A stretch of DNA of 64,000 nt from Actinacidiphila acididurans (GCF_016918855.1 NZ_JADKYB010000003.1:434001-498000); one strand, 5' to 3'. Counted from the first letter of the stretch, positions 16,136-24,059 are shown. Notes: generated by a model not told the origin, from the sequence alone. Translations and numbers: made by a program.

Positions 16136-17129
16136 AGTGCTGGACGGAGACGACGATCTTGCCGACCTGGGCGTTGGATTCCATGTAGCCGTGGGCCTCG
16201 ACGATGTCGCTCATGTCGAAGACCTTGTCGATGACGGGCGTGAAGGAGCCGGTGGCCAGGCCCGCGTTGACGAACGCCACCCCGCGGCGGAGCCGGTCGG
16301 GGTCCCAGGTGATCTCGGTGAGGGTGGAGGTCCGGGTGGACAGCGCGGGGAACAGCCGGGCGTTGGGCAGCGGGGTCGGGGTGGTGTCGAGGGCGCCGTA
16401 GACGATCAGGTGGCCGCCCTGGGCGATGCCCTGCGCGAGGGTGTTGACGCCGGGTCCGGCGATGGGGTCGAGGGCGGTGCGTACGCCGGTGCCGCCGGTG
16501 ATCTCGTGGATGCGGGCGGGCAGGTCCTCGTCGTCGGTGACGATGACGTGGGCGGCCCCGGCGTCCAGCAGTCGCTGCCGCTTCTTGGCGGTGCGCGTGG
16601 TGGCGATCGGGATCGCGCCGATGTGGCGGGCGGTCTGGATGGCGGCCAGGCCGACACCGCCGGTGGCCGCGGTGATCAGGACGTGGTCGCCGGGGCGGGT
16701 GTGGCCGTCCTCCGCGAGGCCGCCATAGGCCGTCAGGTAGGACATCCACACCGCGGCCGCCGTCACGGGGGAGATGCCGGTGGGATGGTGGACGGTGGCG
16801 CTCGCGGGGACGATGGCATGGTCGCCGTAGCTGCCGTACTCACTCTGGAGGAACCCGGGCACGGTGCTGACGGCGTCGCCCACGGCGAACCCCGTCACGT
16901 CCGGGCCGATGGCCTCGACCTCGCCCGCCGCCTCGTACCCCAGCCCGGATCCCGGTAAAGCCGGCGGATAGAAGTACTCGCCCTGCCGGAACATGATCTC
17001 GCCGCGGTTCACTCCGAAGGCGTCCACGCGCATGCGCAACTCGCCTGGACCTGGCTCGCCGACCTCCACCTCGCGTAGTTCGAGGACTTCGGGCCCGCCG
17101 GTCTTGTCGAACTTGACTGCCATGGCCAT
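16134..17129 (-). CDS. zinc-independent quinone oxidoreductase-like MDR protein
   Basis: 331 residues. The medium-chain dehydrogenase fold is clear: VKFDKTGGPEVLELREVEVGEP at the start, LPGSGLGYEAAGEVEAIGPDV, and the NADPH-binding block GDHVLITAATGGVGLAAIQ. The catalytic zinc ligands of alcohol dehydrogenases are absent, placing it with NADPH:quinone/enone reductases. Codon 58 is TTA (16956-16958). Divergent from an HxlR-type regulator with two shared sites between them, so expression is probably governed by that regulator in response to quinones or other electrophiles (inference from family habit). Confidence 0.88.
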   Translation of the reverse strand: MAMAVKFDKTGGPEVLELREVEVGEPGPGELRMRVDAFGVNRGEIMFRQGEYFYPPALPGSGLGYEAAGEVEAIGPDVTGFAVGDAVSTVPGFLQSEYGSYGDHAIVPASATVHHPTGISPVTAAAVWMSYLTAYGGLAEDGHTRPGDHVLITAATGGVGLAAIQTARHIGAIPIATTRTAKKRQRLLDAGAAHVIVTDDEDLPARIHEITGGTGVRTALDPIAGPGVNTLAQGIAQGGHLIVYGALDTTPTPLPNARLFPALSTRTSTLTEITWDPDRLRRGVAFVNAGLATGSFTPVIDKVFDMSDIVEAHGYMESNAQVGKIVVSVQH

Positions 17130-17207
17130 GCTGCTCGCCGCCTCTCAGGGGGTGCTCTGGGGGAAGGCCCGCCGGGCTTCGTCGCCCGGGGGCCGGCTTT
17201 CGGCATC

Positions 17208-17223
17208 CGTCAAACTTTTGACG
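17208..17223. promoter_or_regulatory. 16-base palindrome upstream of the oxidoreductase gene
   Basis: CGTCAAA-CT-TTTGACG, 7-base perfect arms with a 2-base centre, 79 bases upstream of the start at 17129. It differs from the two HxlR-like sites further right, so a second regulator may act here, or the element may overlap the promoter. Confidence 0.5.
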
Positions 17224-17310
17224 ACCGCGAAAGTACGAGACACATTTGAATCGTAACCCCATGAGCCCCGAAAAACCGCTGGAGACACACCTGTTGTGTT
17301 CACTCCTACG

Positions 17311-17323
17311 AGTGCAATTGCAT
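17311..17323 (+). promoter_or_regulatory. HxlR-type operator candidate, oxidoreductase side
   Basis: AGTGCAATTGCAT, containing the perfect palindrome TGCAATTGCA (17313-17322), in the divergent region. A 12-of-13 match lies on the opposite strand at 17451-17463. HxlR-family proteins typically bind paired sites upstream of a divergent oxidoreductase gene. Confidence 0.6.
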
Positions 17324-17450
17324 CTCACTGGTCACATGTGTGCCGGGAAGAAAGACCGTTGGAGCGGCAGCCTCTCGACAGGGCGGCCGACGGACGCCTC
17401 CGCCGCCCGCGGGGCGTGCCGGGCTGGACGCGAGTCATGGTGATTTCATC

Positions 17451-17463
17451 ATGCAAATGCACT
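17451..17463 (-). promoter_or_regulatory. HxlR-type operator candidate, regulator side
   Basis: Read on the minus strand this is AGTGCATTTGCAT, one base different from the site at 17311-17323. It ends 15 bases before the ATG of the HxlR gene, so binding would probably block that gene's own promoter. Confidence 0.6.
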
Positions 17464-17478
17464 TGCTAGGCTCGGCGC

Positions 17479-17955
17479 ATGCTGGGACGGACGTACGAGG
17501 CACAGGACTGCTCGGTGGCCCGGGCGCTCGAAGTGGTCGGCGAGCGGTGGAGCCTGCTGATCATCCGGGACGCGCTGTTCGCGGGGAGCACCCGCTTCCG
17601 CGACTTCCAGCGCGCCCTGGGAGTGGCCAGCAATGTGCTGTCGGCGCGTCTGGAGGGCTTTGTGCAGGCCGGGCTGATGGAGCGCCGGCCGGAGGAGGGC
17701 CACGACGCGTACGTACTCACCGCCAAGGGCCGCGATCTGCAGCCGGTCGTGATGGCGTTGGCCGACTGGGGCGACAAGTGGGCGGCGCCGTACGGGCCGC
17801 CGGTCGCCTTCGAACACGCCGACTGTGGCGGTGGCGCGCGTCAGGAGACCTACTGCGCCGTCTGTGCGGAAGACCTGGGCCCCGGCGACGTCGTCGCGGT
17901 ACGGAGAGCGGGGCCGGGGACGGCGGGCCCGGCCGGACGCCGGGCCGCCGAGTGA
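17479..17955 (+). CDS. HxlR-family transcriptional regulator
   Basis: 158 residues from ATG 17479. The winged-helix core CSVARALEVVGERWSLLIIRD, STRFRDFQRALGVASNVLSARL and AYVLTAKGRDLQPVVMALADWGDKW is the standard HxlR domain, including the Cys near residue 11 that acts as redox or electrophile sensor in some members. The C terminus adds a Cys pair region (HADCGG ... YCAVCAEDL), a small zinc-ribbon-like tail seen in some actinobacterial members. Divergent from the quinone oxidoreductase gene and the likely regulator of it and of itself. Confidence 0.88.
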   Translation: MLGRTYEAQDCSVARALEVVGERWSLLIIRDALFAGSTRFRDFQRALGVASNVLSARLEGFVQAGLMERRPEEGHDAYVLTAKGRDLQPVVMALADWGDKWAAPYGPPVAFEHADCGGGARQETYCAVCAEDLGPGDVVAVRRAGPGTAGPAGRRAAE

Positions 17956-17961
17956 TGACCG

Positions 17962-18321
17962 TCAGCCGTTGAGCTGCAGCAGGTTGACGAAGTTGCCGTC
18001 CGCGTCCTTGAGTGTCGCGATCGTGCCCACCGGGATCTCCTCGACCGGCCGGATCCACTCCAGGTCCAGCTTCTCCAGGTGCGCCACCAGCACGGACATG
18101 TCGTCGACCTGGATGTTGATGATGATCCGGCCCGGCTCCGCGGACTGCGCGGCCACGTCGTCGCGCTCCTCGAACACCATCGCGCCGGTGCTGAGCTGCA
18201 GCACCGAGTCGGTGATCTCCACCTCGGGCGCGAAGGCGGCCTGATACCAGGCGGCCAGCCGCTTCGGATCGGTGCTGCCCAGTACCAGGCTGCCCACGCG
18301 GGCGTTGCTCACCAGTGCCAC
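17962..18321 (-). CDS. VOC (glyoxalase/bleomycin-resistance) family protein
   Basis: 119 residues from GTG 18321, which gives the usual single-VOC length; the frame stays open to 18384. VGSLVLGSTDPKRLAAWYQAAF and VDDMSVLVAHLEKL, then GTIATLKDADGNFVNLLQL, are the two beta-alpha-beta-beta-beta modules. Metal-site residues are not clearly conserved, so it may be a binding rather than catalytic member. Its stop lies six bases from the HxlR stop on the other strand. Confidence 0.8.
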   Translation of the reverse strand: MALVSNARVGSLVLGSTDPKRLAAWYQAAFAPEVEITDSVLQLSTGAMVFEERDDVAAQSAEPGRIIINIQVDDMSVLVAHLEKLDLEWIRPVEEIPVGTIATLKDADGNFVNLLQLNG

Positions 18322-18485
18322 GTTCTGCTCAACTCCCAGGTTTTTTACGGCGTACCGTCCGTACACGGCTCCTGCTTGCGCCACGCAAGCGTATCAGCCG
18401 GGAAGGATCATGAGGGGCATCCCGAGCACGGAAAGTCATGGATCCCCACGAGTGGTGATGGCCGGGCCGAGGGTGGATTTTGCAT

Positions 18486-18499
18486 AATGAACGTTCATT
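18486..18499. promoter_or_regulatory. TetR operator copy 1
   Basis: AATGAACGTTCATT, a perfect 14-base palindrome ending 15 bases before the TetR ATG at 18515. Identical sequence occurs upstream of the SDR gene at 19688-19701. Placement implies autorepression. Confidence 0.8.
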
Positions 18500-18514
18500 C
18501 GCACAATGGGTGCC

Positions 18515-19075
18515 ATGCCTGCACGTGACCCCGACGACAAGCGCCGGCGCCTGCTCGATGCCGCGCTGGCGGAGTTCGCCGAGTACGGCATCGGCGGTGC
18601 CCGGGTGGACCGGCTCGCCAAACGGGCGGGCACCAGCGCGGGCCTCGTCTACACCTACTTCGAGGGCAAGGAGGGCCTGTTCGAGGCCGTCTACGACGCG
18701 ATCGTGGAGCAGGCCGTGGCGGGCATCCCGATCGACGCCGACGACCTGCCCGAGTACGCCGGCCGGCTCTACGACGCCGGGCAGCAGTACCCCGAGGTCA
18801 TGCGGTTCATGACCTGGTACGGCCTCGAACGCGCCGGCCGGCGGGGCGTACGCCCTCTCGTGGCCGCGTCGATGGCCGACAAGACCGCCGCGATCGAGGC
18901 CGCCCAGCGCCGCGGCACCGTCACCGGCCGCACGACCGCGCCCGAACTGCTCGCCCTGGTCCTGGCCGTCGCCAACATGTGGCAGCACCAGGGCGAGGAC
19001 GTCCGCGGTCTGGTCCCCGCCGCCGAACGCCGCCGCGTCGTCGTCGAATCGGTCCGCCGCCTCACCGCTCCCTGA
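18515..19075 (+). CDS. TetR-family regulator
   Basis: 186 residues from ATG 18515; an in-frame start three codons earlier is possible. N-terminal HTH: RRRLLDAALAEFAEYG, ARVDRLAKRAGTSAGLVYTYFEGKEGLFEAVY. The C-terminal ligand domain is short, with MTWYGLERAG and LLALVLAVANMWQHQGED near the end. A perfect palindrome lies between promoter and start, and the same palindrome appears twice upstream of the SDR gene 700 bases downstream, so the regulator probably represses itself and that enzyme and is released by a small-molecule ligand. Confidence 0.9.
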   Translation: MPARDPDDKRRRLLDAALAEFAEYGIGGARVDRLAKRAGTSAGLVYTYFEGKEGLFEAVYDAIVEQAVAGIPIDADDLPEYAGRLYDAGQQYPEVMRFMTWYGLERAGRRGVRPLVAASMADKTAAIEAAQRRGTVTGRTTAPELLALVLAVANMWQHQGEDVRGLVPAAERRRVVVESVRRLTAP

Positions 19076-19083
19076 TTCGGCCT

Positions 19084-19108
19084 GACACTTCCGCCGCGGC
19101 GGGGTGTC
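19084..19108. terminator. hairpin after the TetR gene
   Basis: GACAC-TT-CCGCC pairs with GGCGG-GG-GTGTC, with U-G wobble at the two central positions in RNA. It begins nine bases after the TetR stop and lies before the HIT gene stop on the other strand, so it can serve both. Confidence 0.6.
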
Positions 19109-19123
19109 GTAGGACGGCCGGCG

Positions 19124-19657
19124 TCAGTGCGTCGAGCCCAGGCGGTCCAGTTCGGCGCCGACGGCTTCCCGCAGCGGATCGTGCCGTGGCCCGAGGGCGT
19201 ACGCGGCGTCGGCCCATTTCGTGCGCGGGTGGAGCCACACCGGTCCCTTGACCAGCTCCGCCGGCTCCCAGTCGAAGCGCGGCCAGACATGGGCGTGCAG
19301 GAAGCTGTCCGTGTTGCCCAGGATCTCGAGGTTCACCCGCCGGAAGGCCGCGTCCCGCGCACGGGAGACGCGCTCGACCGCCTCCCCGAGCCGGTCCATG
19401 TCGGACAGGAACGCCAGGCGCCTGCTCTGGGGGAGGTCCGACAGTCTCTCCACCCGCGGGTTGTCGACCAGCAGCACCGAGTAGCCGGGCAGGAACTGCA
19501 CGTCGCCGATCACCGCGAATCCGGCGGTCAGGCGGCGCAGCACCGTCGGGTTCTCGCCGCGCAGTGCGCTTCCGATGCGGTCCGTTCGCCAGTCGGTGCC
19601 GGTCGCGGGAGTTGGGCTGCCTGGTGGGTCCGGTGGTGGTGGGGTGTCGGGGGCCAT
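19124..19657 (-). CDS. HIT-family hydrolase
   Basis: 177 residues. The C-terminal half has SFLHAHVWPRFDWEP, a histidine-triad-like motif in which the first two histidines are present and the third position is replaced by Trp-Pro; this variant is seen in an actinobacterial HIT subgroup. The first 25 residues are Pro-rich and probably not structured. HIT proteins cleave nucleotide-phosphoryl bonds such as diadenosine polyphosphates. It lies between the TetR regulator and its SDR target, on the opposite strand, and has no obvious link to them. Confidence 0.8.
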   Translation of the reverse strand: MAPDTPPPPDPPGSPTPATGTDWRTDRIGSALRGENPTVLRRLTAGFAVIGDVQFLPGYSVLLVDNPRVERLSDLPQSRRLAFLSDMDRLGEAVERVSRARDAAFRRVNLEILGNTDSFLHAHVWPRFDWEPAELVKGPVWLHPRTKWADAAYALGPRHDPLREAVGAELDRLGSTH

Positions 19658-19687
19658 GGGCTTGTTCTACCAGCTCCGCTCGAGCTT

Positions 19688-19701
19688 AATGAACGTTCAT
19701 T
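19688..19701. promoter_or_regulatory. TetR operator copy 2, over the SDR promoter
   Basis: AATGAACGTTCATT, identical to copy 1. It abuts a good -35 element TTGACA at 19701-19706; a weak -10 (CATGCT) lies 17 bases on. Binding here would block RNA polymerase. Confidence 0.8.
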
Positions 19702-19739
19702 TGACAACTCGGCCGCGTCTTGCCATGCTGAAGCTGTTG

Positions 19740-19753
19740 AATGAACGTTCAGT
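19740..19753. promoter_or_regulatory. TetR operator copy 3
   Basis: AATGAACGTTCAGT, 13 of 14 bases as in copies 1 and 2, between the putative -10 and the SDR start codon (19773). With copy 2 it brackets the core promoter, centre to centre 52 bases (about five helical turns). Confidence 0.75.
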
Positions 19754-19772
19754 CCGAAGAGGAGCGAGAGTC

Positions 19773-20714
19773 ATGACCACTCCCACCGCCGACCCCACCG
19801 CGCCGCCCGCGCACTGGACCCCGCGGGCCATCGGCGACCTGACCGGCCGGACCGCCCTGATCACCGGCGGCAACAGCGGCATCGGGCTGGAGACGGCCCG
19901 CGTCCTGGCCCGCCACGGCGCCCGGGTCGTGCTGGCCGGGCGCAGCGCGGCCAAGCTGGCGGACGCCGTGGCCGAACTGCGCGCGGAGCAGCCGGACGCG
20001 TTGCTGGACACGGCCGTGCTGGACCTCGGATCGCTCGCCTCCATCGCCGCCACCTCCGCGCGCCTGGCCGCCTCGGAAACGATCGACCTGCTCATCAACA
20101 ACGCCGGCGTGATGAACGTGCCGGAGCGCCGCACGACCACCGACGGCCTCGAATTGACGGTCGGCACCAACCACCTGGGCCACTTCGCCCTCACCGCCGG
20201 CCTGATGCCCGCCCTGCTCCGCGCCGAAGCGGGCCGCGTCGTCACGGTCAGCGCCATCGCCGCGTCCTGGCGCATGGGCCACCTCGACGACCTGATGAGC
20301 GAGCGCCGCTACCGCCCGATGGCCGCCTACGCCAAGTCCAAGCGCGCGAATGTCGTTTTCACCCGCGAACTGGCCCGCCGCCTCTCCGGTACGTCCGTCA
20401 CCGCGCTCGCCGTCCACCCCGGCTCCGCCGTCACCAACCTCCAACGCCACAGCGAGGGCCCCCTGTCCCGGCTCGCCATCGCCCTCACCCGCCGCACGAT
20501 CATGGGCTCCCCCGAAGGCGCCGCCTGGCCGTCCCTCTACGCGGCGACCTCCCCCCACCTCCAGGGCGGCGCCTACTACGCCCCGGCCGGCCGCGACCAG
20601 ACCTCCGGCACCCCCAAGCCCGCCCCCCTCCCGCACGGCGCCGACGACCCCACCGAAGCCGCCCGTCTCTGGCAGGAGAGCGAACGCCTCACCGGTGTCG
20701 CTTTCACCATCTGA
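19773..20714 (+). CDS. short-chain dehydrogenase/reductase
   Basis: 313 residues from ATG 19773, with GAAGAGGAG eight bases upstream. Cofactor motif TGGNSGIGLETARVLARHG, the NNAG block (LINNAGVMNVPE), and the active-site Tyr and Lys in AAYAKSKRANVVF; the catalytic Ser position is in VVTVSAIAASW. This is the retinol-dehydrogenase-like/oxidoreductase SDR group of about 310 residues, NADP preference likely. Substrate unknown. Two copies of the TetR palindrome precede it, so it is the likely target of the regulator at 18515. Confidence 0.9.
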   Translation: MTTPTADPTAPPAHWTPRAIGDLTGRTALITGGNSGIGLETARVLARHGARVVLAGRSAAKLADAVAELRAEQPDALLDTAVLDLGSLASIAATSARLAASETIDLLINNAGVMNVPERRTTTDGLELTVGTNHLGHFALTAGLMPALLRAEAGRVVTVSAIAASWRMGHLDDLMSERRYRPMAAYAKSKRANVVFTRELARRLSGTSVTALAVHPGSAVTNLQRHSEGPLSRLAIALTRRTIMGSPEGAAWPSLYAATSPHLQGGAYYAPAGRDQTSGTPKPAPLPHGADDPTEAARLWQESERLTGVAFTI

Positions 20715-20749
20715 CGTCGATCCAGGCGGGTCCATGCGAGGATCGTGCC

Positions 20750-21139
20750 GTGGAGAGCCCCGGTCCCGCGTTCCGCCGGCGCCTGCTGCTCGAGTCGCTG
20801 ACCGTACTGGCGGCCGACGCCCGGGCTCAGGCGGCCTGGCTGGCCGAGTACGGCGTGGTGACGGACGAGATCGCGCTGGACTTCGATCACGCCTACCGCA
20901 TGGCCGAGGCCCTGGCCGGGGAGGGACAACTCGATCCCGGCGTCTTGCCCGACCTTCGGGAGATCGAAGCGCTCCTCAGCGGGATGAGCGGCGCGCAGAA
21001 CTCTCATCGATGGACGACGGACGCCTTGTCCGTCGACGAGGGATGGAGTCGGGCCCGGCAGCTGGCCCGCAGGGTGCTCGTCGCGGAACTGGGCGGCGAC
21101 TGGCAGCGGCCCCTTCCGGTGATCACGGTTGTCCGGTGA
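20750..21139 (+). CDS. conserved Streptomyces hypothetical protein
   Basis: 129 residues from GTG 20750. An all-helical, acidic protein: RRRLLLESLTVLAADARAQAAWLAEYG and DEIALDFDHAYRMAEAL, ending WQRPLPVITVVR. Proteins of this size and composition recur in Streptomyces but I do not know a function. No membrane segment, no metal motif. It starts 35 bases after the SDR stop and might be read through from it. Confidence 0.65.
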   Translation: MESPGPAFRRRLLLESLTVLAADARAQAAWLAEYGVVTDEIALDFDHAYRMAEALAGEGQLDPGVLPDLREIEALLSGMSGAQNSHRWTTDALSVDEGWSRARQLARRVLVAELGGDWQRPLPVITVVR

Positions 21140-21176
21140 CGGACTGATCGGCTTGAGCGGACCCCACCATGGGCCC

Positions 21177-21674
21177 ATGGAAACGATCCTCGCCCGGCTC
21201 CCCGCCGACTTCTGGACCGTGCCGTACGTGGCTTCACGCTTTCCGGGTGCGGCCACCGTGGCCGACCGGCCGGGTCCGGCAGCAGGCGGCAACTGCCAGC
21301 TGTTCGCTTACGAGGTGCTCAGCCACTTCGGCCTGACCCCGGCTTCCTGGCGCTCCAGCGAGCTGTGGGACGACACCGACTCCACTGTCCATGTGCCGGC
21401 CTTCGAACCCCTCGACCTGCTGCTCTTCAACGCCTCGGACACCCCCTACGGTGCCCACGTCGGTGTCTGGGCCGGTGACGACGCGGTCCTCCACCTCTGC
21501 GCGGAGCTCGGCCGCCCGGCCGTATGGCGCCTGGCCGATTTCGCGGCCCGGGAGCGCTACCGCGTCCTCCTCGGCGCCAAGCGACTGATCACGCCGAGCG
21601 CACTCGACGGTGAGGCCAGCCTTCAGCCGTTCTCCCGGCCCGGCAGGGGGGCGCCGTCCAGGAAGGCGCGATAG
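21177..21674 (+). CDS. NlpC/P60-like cysteine hydrolase
   Basis: 165 residues from ATG 21177. GGNCQLFAYEVL provides a nucleophile-like Cys at a helix N terminus, AHVGVWAGDDAVLHLC provides the His of a Cys-His pair, and the order and spacing match NlpC/P60-superfamily proteins. No signal peptide is seen, so it is unlikely to be a secreted peptidoglycan hydrolase and may be a cytoplasmic amidase or a degenerate member. The last 17 residues overlap the end of the convergent gene at 21623. Confidence 0.65.
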   Translation: METILARLPADFWTVPYVASRFPGAATVADRPGPAAGGNCQLFAYEVLSHFGLTPASWRSSELWDDTDSTVHVPAFEPLDLLLFNASDTPYGAHVGVWAGDDAVLHLCAELGRPAVWRLADFAARERYRVLLGAKRLITPSALDGEASLQPFSRPGRGAPSRKAR

Positions 21675-21943
21675 GCCGCGACGGCGTCCGGCTCGATCTC
21701 AGGACCGGTGGGGCCATAGCGGGTGTCGGTACGGTCCCGCTTCGGGCCGGAGACCCAGAACTCCTCGTCGGTCTCGACGTCGTAGAAGTTCGCGTCGAAC
21801 ATCCCCTCCGCCCGACGCAGCGTCCGCCCGTGAAAGTACGCGGTGCCCCAGGTCCTCGAGAAGTCCACCCACCCGATCCAGGAGGGCCCGCGGTCGGTGT
21901 CGTAACCCGTCTTCAGCTGCATGAACATGATCCGTCGAGGCAT
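21623..21943 (-). CDS. conserved small protein of unknown function
   Basis: 106 residues starting MPRRIMFMQLKTGYDTD. Conserved-looking blocks SWIGWVDFSRTWGTAYFHGRTL and EEFWVSGPKRDRTDTRYG are familiar from an actinobacterial family that I cannot name. The protein is rich in Trp, Tyr and Phe and has no membrane segment. It is convergent with the NlpC/P60-like gene and overlaps its end by 52 bases. Confidence 0.75.
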   Translation of the reverse strand: MPRRIMFMQLKTGYDTDRGPSWIGWVDFSRTWGTAYFHGRTLRRAEGMFDANFYDVETDEEFWVSGPKRDRTDTRYGPTGPEIEPDAVAAYRAFLDGAPLPGRENG

Positions 21944-22013
21944 GCGCCCAGGGTCCCAGGAACCCGCACGGAGCGCATTTACGTTTCACAACTGATCAAG
22001 GGAGGGCGTAACC

Positions 22014-22451
22014 GTGAGCCAGTACTTCGAGCTGGGCGAGCAAACCCTGTGGAACCCCTCCAACGGCGCGGCTCGGCTGTTTCTGCGCCAGGTCTCCGTC
22101 TTCGAGGCCGAACTCGGCCTGCCCTCGGGTATCGGCCCGATGCGGAACGACGACTGCCAGATCGACCCCGCGGCCCTCAAAACGTTCGTCGATGCCCTGC
22201 TGAGGCAGTATTTCCTGACAAGCCACAGGATTCTGATCGCGCTGTCCGAGGGGTTCATTGCGACGGTGCTGGTCCTGGCCGAACGGGCCGGCGTCGAAGC
22301 CGGCTGGCCGACGGACAGCGACGCTCCTGAGGACGACCGCAGAGATGTCCAGGTGCCGGCGGACGCATCGGACGGCACAGCCGGTGCCCATCTGCGGCTG
22401 GGCCGACTCCGCGTCATGTCCCACGAGTTGAGCCGCTTCATGGGCCGCTGA
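22014..22451 (+). CDS. DUF6086-like protein
   Basis: 145 residues from GTG 22014, with GGGAGG a few bases upstream. The opening SQYFELGEQTLWNPSNGAAR and LFLRQVSVFEAELGLPSGIG resemble a small Streptomyces family (DUF6086-like, from memory). The C-terminal third is acidic and less conserved. No catalytic motif. Function unknown; it stands upstream of a VOC gene with a 64-base gap. Confidence 0.7.
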   Translation: MSQYFELGEQTLWNPSNGAARLFLRQVSVFEAELGLPSGIGPMRNDDCQIDPAALKTFVDALLRQYFLTSHRILIALSEGFIATVLVLAERAGVEAGWPTDSDAPEDDRRDVQVPADASDGTAGAHLRLGRLRVMSHELSRFMGR

Positions 22452-22515
22452 ACACATGAAGCGGGCAATGGTGTGTGGTGGGCCCGCCCGATCGCCGTCC
22501 TGGCAGGATGGCGGC

Positions 22516-22869
22516 GTGGAACGTGTGCTGGGAATCGGTGGATACTTCATGCGGGCCGCCGACCCGGCGGCCCTGAGCACGTGGTACCGCGATTGCCTCG
22601 GCCTGGACGCCGATGAGAACGGCCTGTGGCATCAGGGAGCCGGGCCTACGGTGTTCGCGGCGTTCGACTCCGGGACCGACTACTTCGGGTCCCGCCCCCA
22701 GCAAACCATGCTCAACTTCCGGGTCCGCGACCTCGACGCGATGCTCGCGCAATTGCGCGCCAAGGGAGCGGACGTAGCCGAAGAAACGCAGGACATGGAG
22801 GGCGTCGGCCGATCCGGCTGGGCCACCGATCCCGAGGGCAACCGGGTCGAACTGTGGCAGCCCGCCTGA
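22516..22869 (+). CDS. VOC-family protein
   Basis: 117 residues from GTG 22516; upstream in-frame ATG codons at 22456 and 22468 would add a non-conserved, low-complexity tail. VLGIGGYFMRAADPAALSTWYRDCLGL, LNFRVRDLDAMLAQLRAKGADV and GWATDPEGNRVELWQP form a typical glyoxalase-fold protein with a Glu at the C-terminal metal position. Could be glyoxalase-like or a resistance protein; no substrate indicated. Confidence 0.85.
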   Translation: MERVLGIGGYFMRAADPAALSTWYRDCLGLDADENGLWHQGAGPTVFAAFDSGTDYFGSRPQQTMLNFRVRDLDAMLAQLRAKGADVAEETQDMEGVGRSGWATDPEGNRVELWQPA

Positions 22870-22956
22870 CCGCGCCGCCGCGGTGGCGGCTATGCATGTG
22901 CAGAGCATGACGTAATTCGAAGGCGGTCGTGGGGACGGGTCCCGTACGGTGCCGGG

Positions 22957-23472
22957 ATGTGGACGGTACGGGAGATGACCGAAGCCGACATAGTGGCGGT
23001 ATCAGGCATACGAGTAGTCGGCTGGAAAGCCGCATATGACGGGATCCTGCCGCAGTCCTACCTGGATCGTATGACGGTCGAAGCGGATGCGCAGGAGCGT
23101 CGGCGGTACTTCGAGCGGCCGAAGCGCGGCGTTGTCAACCTCGTGGCGGTCGACGCCCAGGGAACGGTGGTGGGCTGGGCATGTGTCGGGCCTTACCGTG
23201 GCACAGGATCGTCCGCAACTGCGGGTGAGCTCTACGCTCTGTACGTTCAGCCTTCGCTCATCGGGTCGGGAATCGGGCGGGCACTGCTCGGGGCCGTACA
23301 CGCTCACGCTCTTGCCCAGGGCTTCGAGTCGCTGCTGGTGTGGGTCCTCACCGACAACGCCACGGCACGCCACTTCTACGAGCGGGCCGGATACGCCGCT
23401 GACGGTGCGGTCCAATCCGACGACTACGACGGGGTGTCGGTCTCCGAAGTTCGCTACCGTCGCTCGCTGTAG
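22957..23472 (+). CDS. GNAT-family N-acetyltransferase
   Basis: 171 residues. REMTEADIVAVSGIRVVGWKAAYDGILP is a common GNAT opening, LYALYVQPSLIGSGIGRALL is motif A with the acetyl-CoA loop (Q/R-x-x-G-x-G/A variant), and ARHFYERAGYAADG is motif B. Similar to ribosomal-protein or small-molecule acetyltransferases that sit as single genes. Acceptor unknown. Confidence 0.88.
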   Translation: MWTVREMTEADIVAVSGIRVVGWKAAYDGILPQSYLDRMTVEADAQERRRYFERPKRGVVNLVAVDAQGTVVGWACVGPYRGTGSSATAGELYALYVQPSLIGSGIGRALLGAVHAHALAQGFESLLVWVLTDNATARHFYERAGYAADGAVQSDDYDGVSVSEVRYRRSL

Positions 23473-23533
23473 GTGGGTGACATGTTCGGCGTCGGCCGAT
23501 GTCGTTGCGGAGCGGGTGCGTAGGATCGCCGAC

Positions 23534-23920
23534 ATGGCCCTGCGACCGGTTCAGGTGAACATCAAGGCTCTTGACGCCTCGGCGGTCGGCCGGTTCTGGG
23601 CGGAGGCGCTCGACTGGAGTGCGTACAGCCCCGGCGTGACCACCTACGTCGGACCCGCCGGCGGCCTCGTCTGGCCGGACCCGGTTGCCGTAGGCGTGGA
23701 CGTCGTTCCCGTCCCGGAAGCCAAGGCAGCAGCAAAGAACCGTGTGCACCTCGATCTCGCCACCACCTCCGCGGCCCATCAGGCGGAGCTGGTGGCACGC
23801 CTCCAGGCTCTCGATGCGACGCCTGCCGACGTGGGCCAGCGCAAAGTGCCGTGGACGGTCCTTGCCGACCCGGAGGGCCACGAGTTCTGCGTCCTCGCCT
23901 TGCCTGACGCGGAGCTCTGA
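23534..23920 (+). CDS. VOC-family protein
   Basis: 128 residues from ATG 23534. LRPVQVNIKALDASAVGRFWAEALDW, NRVHLDLATTSAAHQAELVARL and WTVLADPEGHEFCVL match the VOC subgroup in which His (HLDL) and Glu (HEFC) occupy metal positions. Sixty-one bases after the GNAT stop and on the same strand, so the pair may be one unit. Function not predictable. Confidence 0.85.
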   Translation: MALRPVQVNIKALDASAVGRFWAEALDWSAYSPGVTTYVGPAGGLVWPDPVAVGVDVVPVPEAKAAAKNRVHLDLATTSAAHQAELVARLQALDATPADVGQRKVPWTVLADPEGHEFCVLALPDAEL

Positions 23921-23982
23921 GACCTTACGGTGATCCCGTCGCCGGCCACCACGCCCGATGTCCGATCCGGTGGCAACGGCTC

Positions 23983-24031
23983 GGTCCGCGCCCACCGCAC
24001 GTCAGTTCAAACGGTGCGGTGGGCGCGGACC
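23983..24031. terminator. bidirectional terminator hairpin
   Basis: GGTCCGCGCCCACCGCAC (23983-24000) is perfectly complementary to 24014-24031, 18 base pairs with a 13-base loop, between the convergent VOC gene and glycine-rich protein gene. Confidence 0.8.
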
Positions 24032-24059
24032 AACGATCAGATGATCGGAGCGAAACGCC

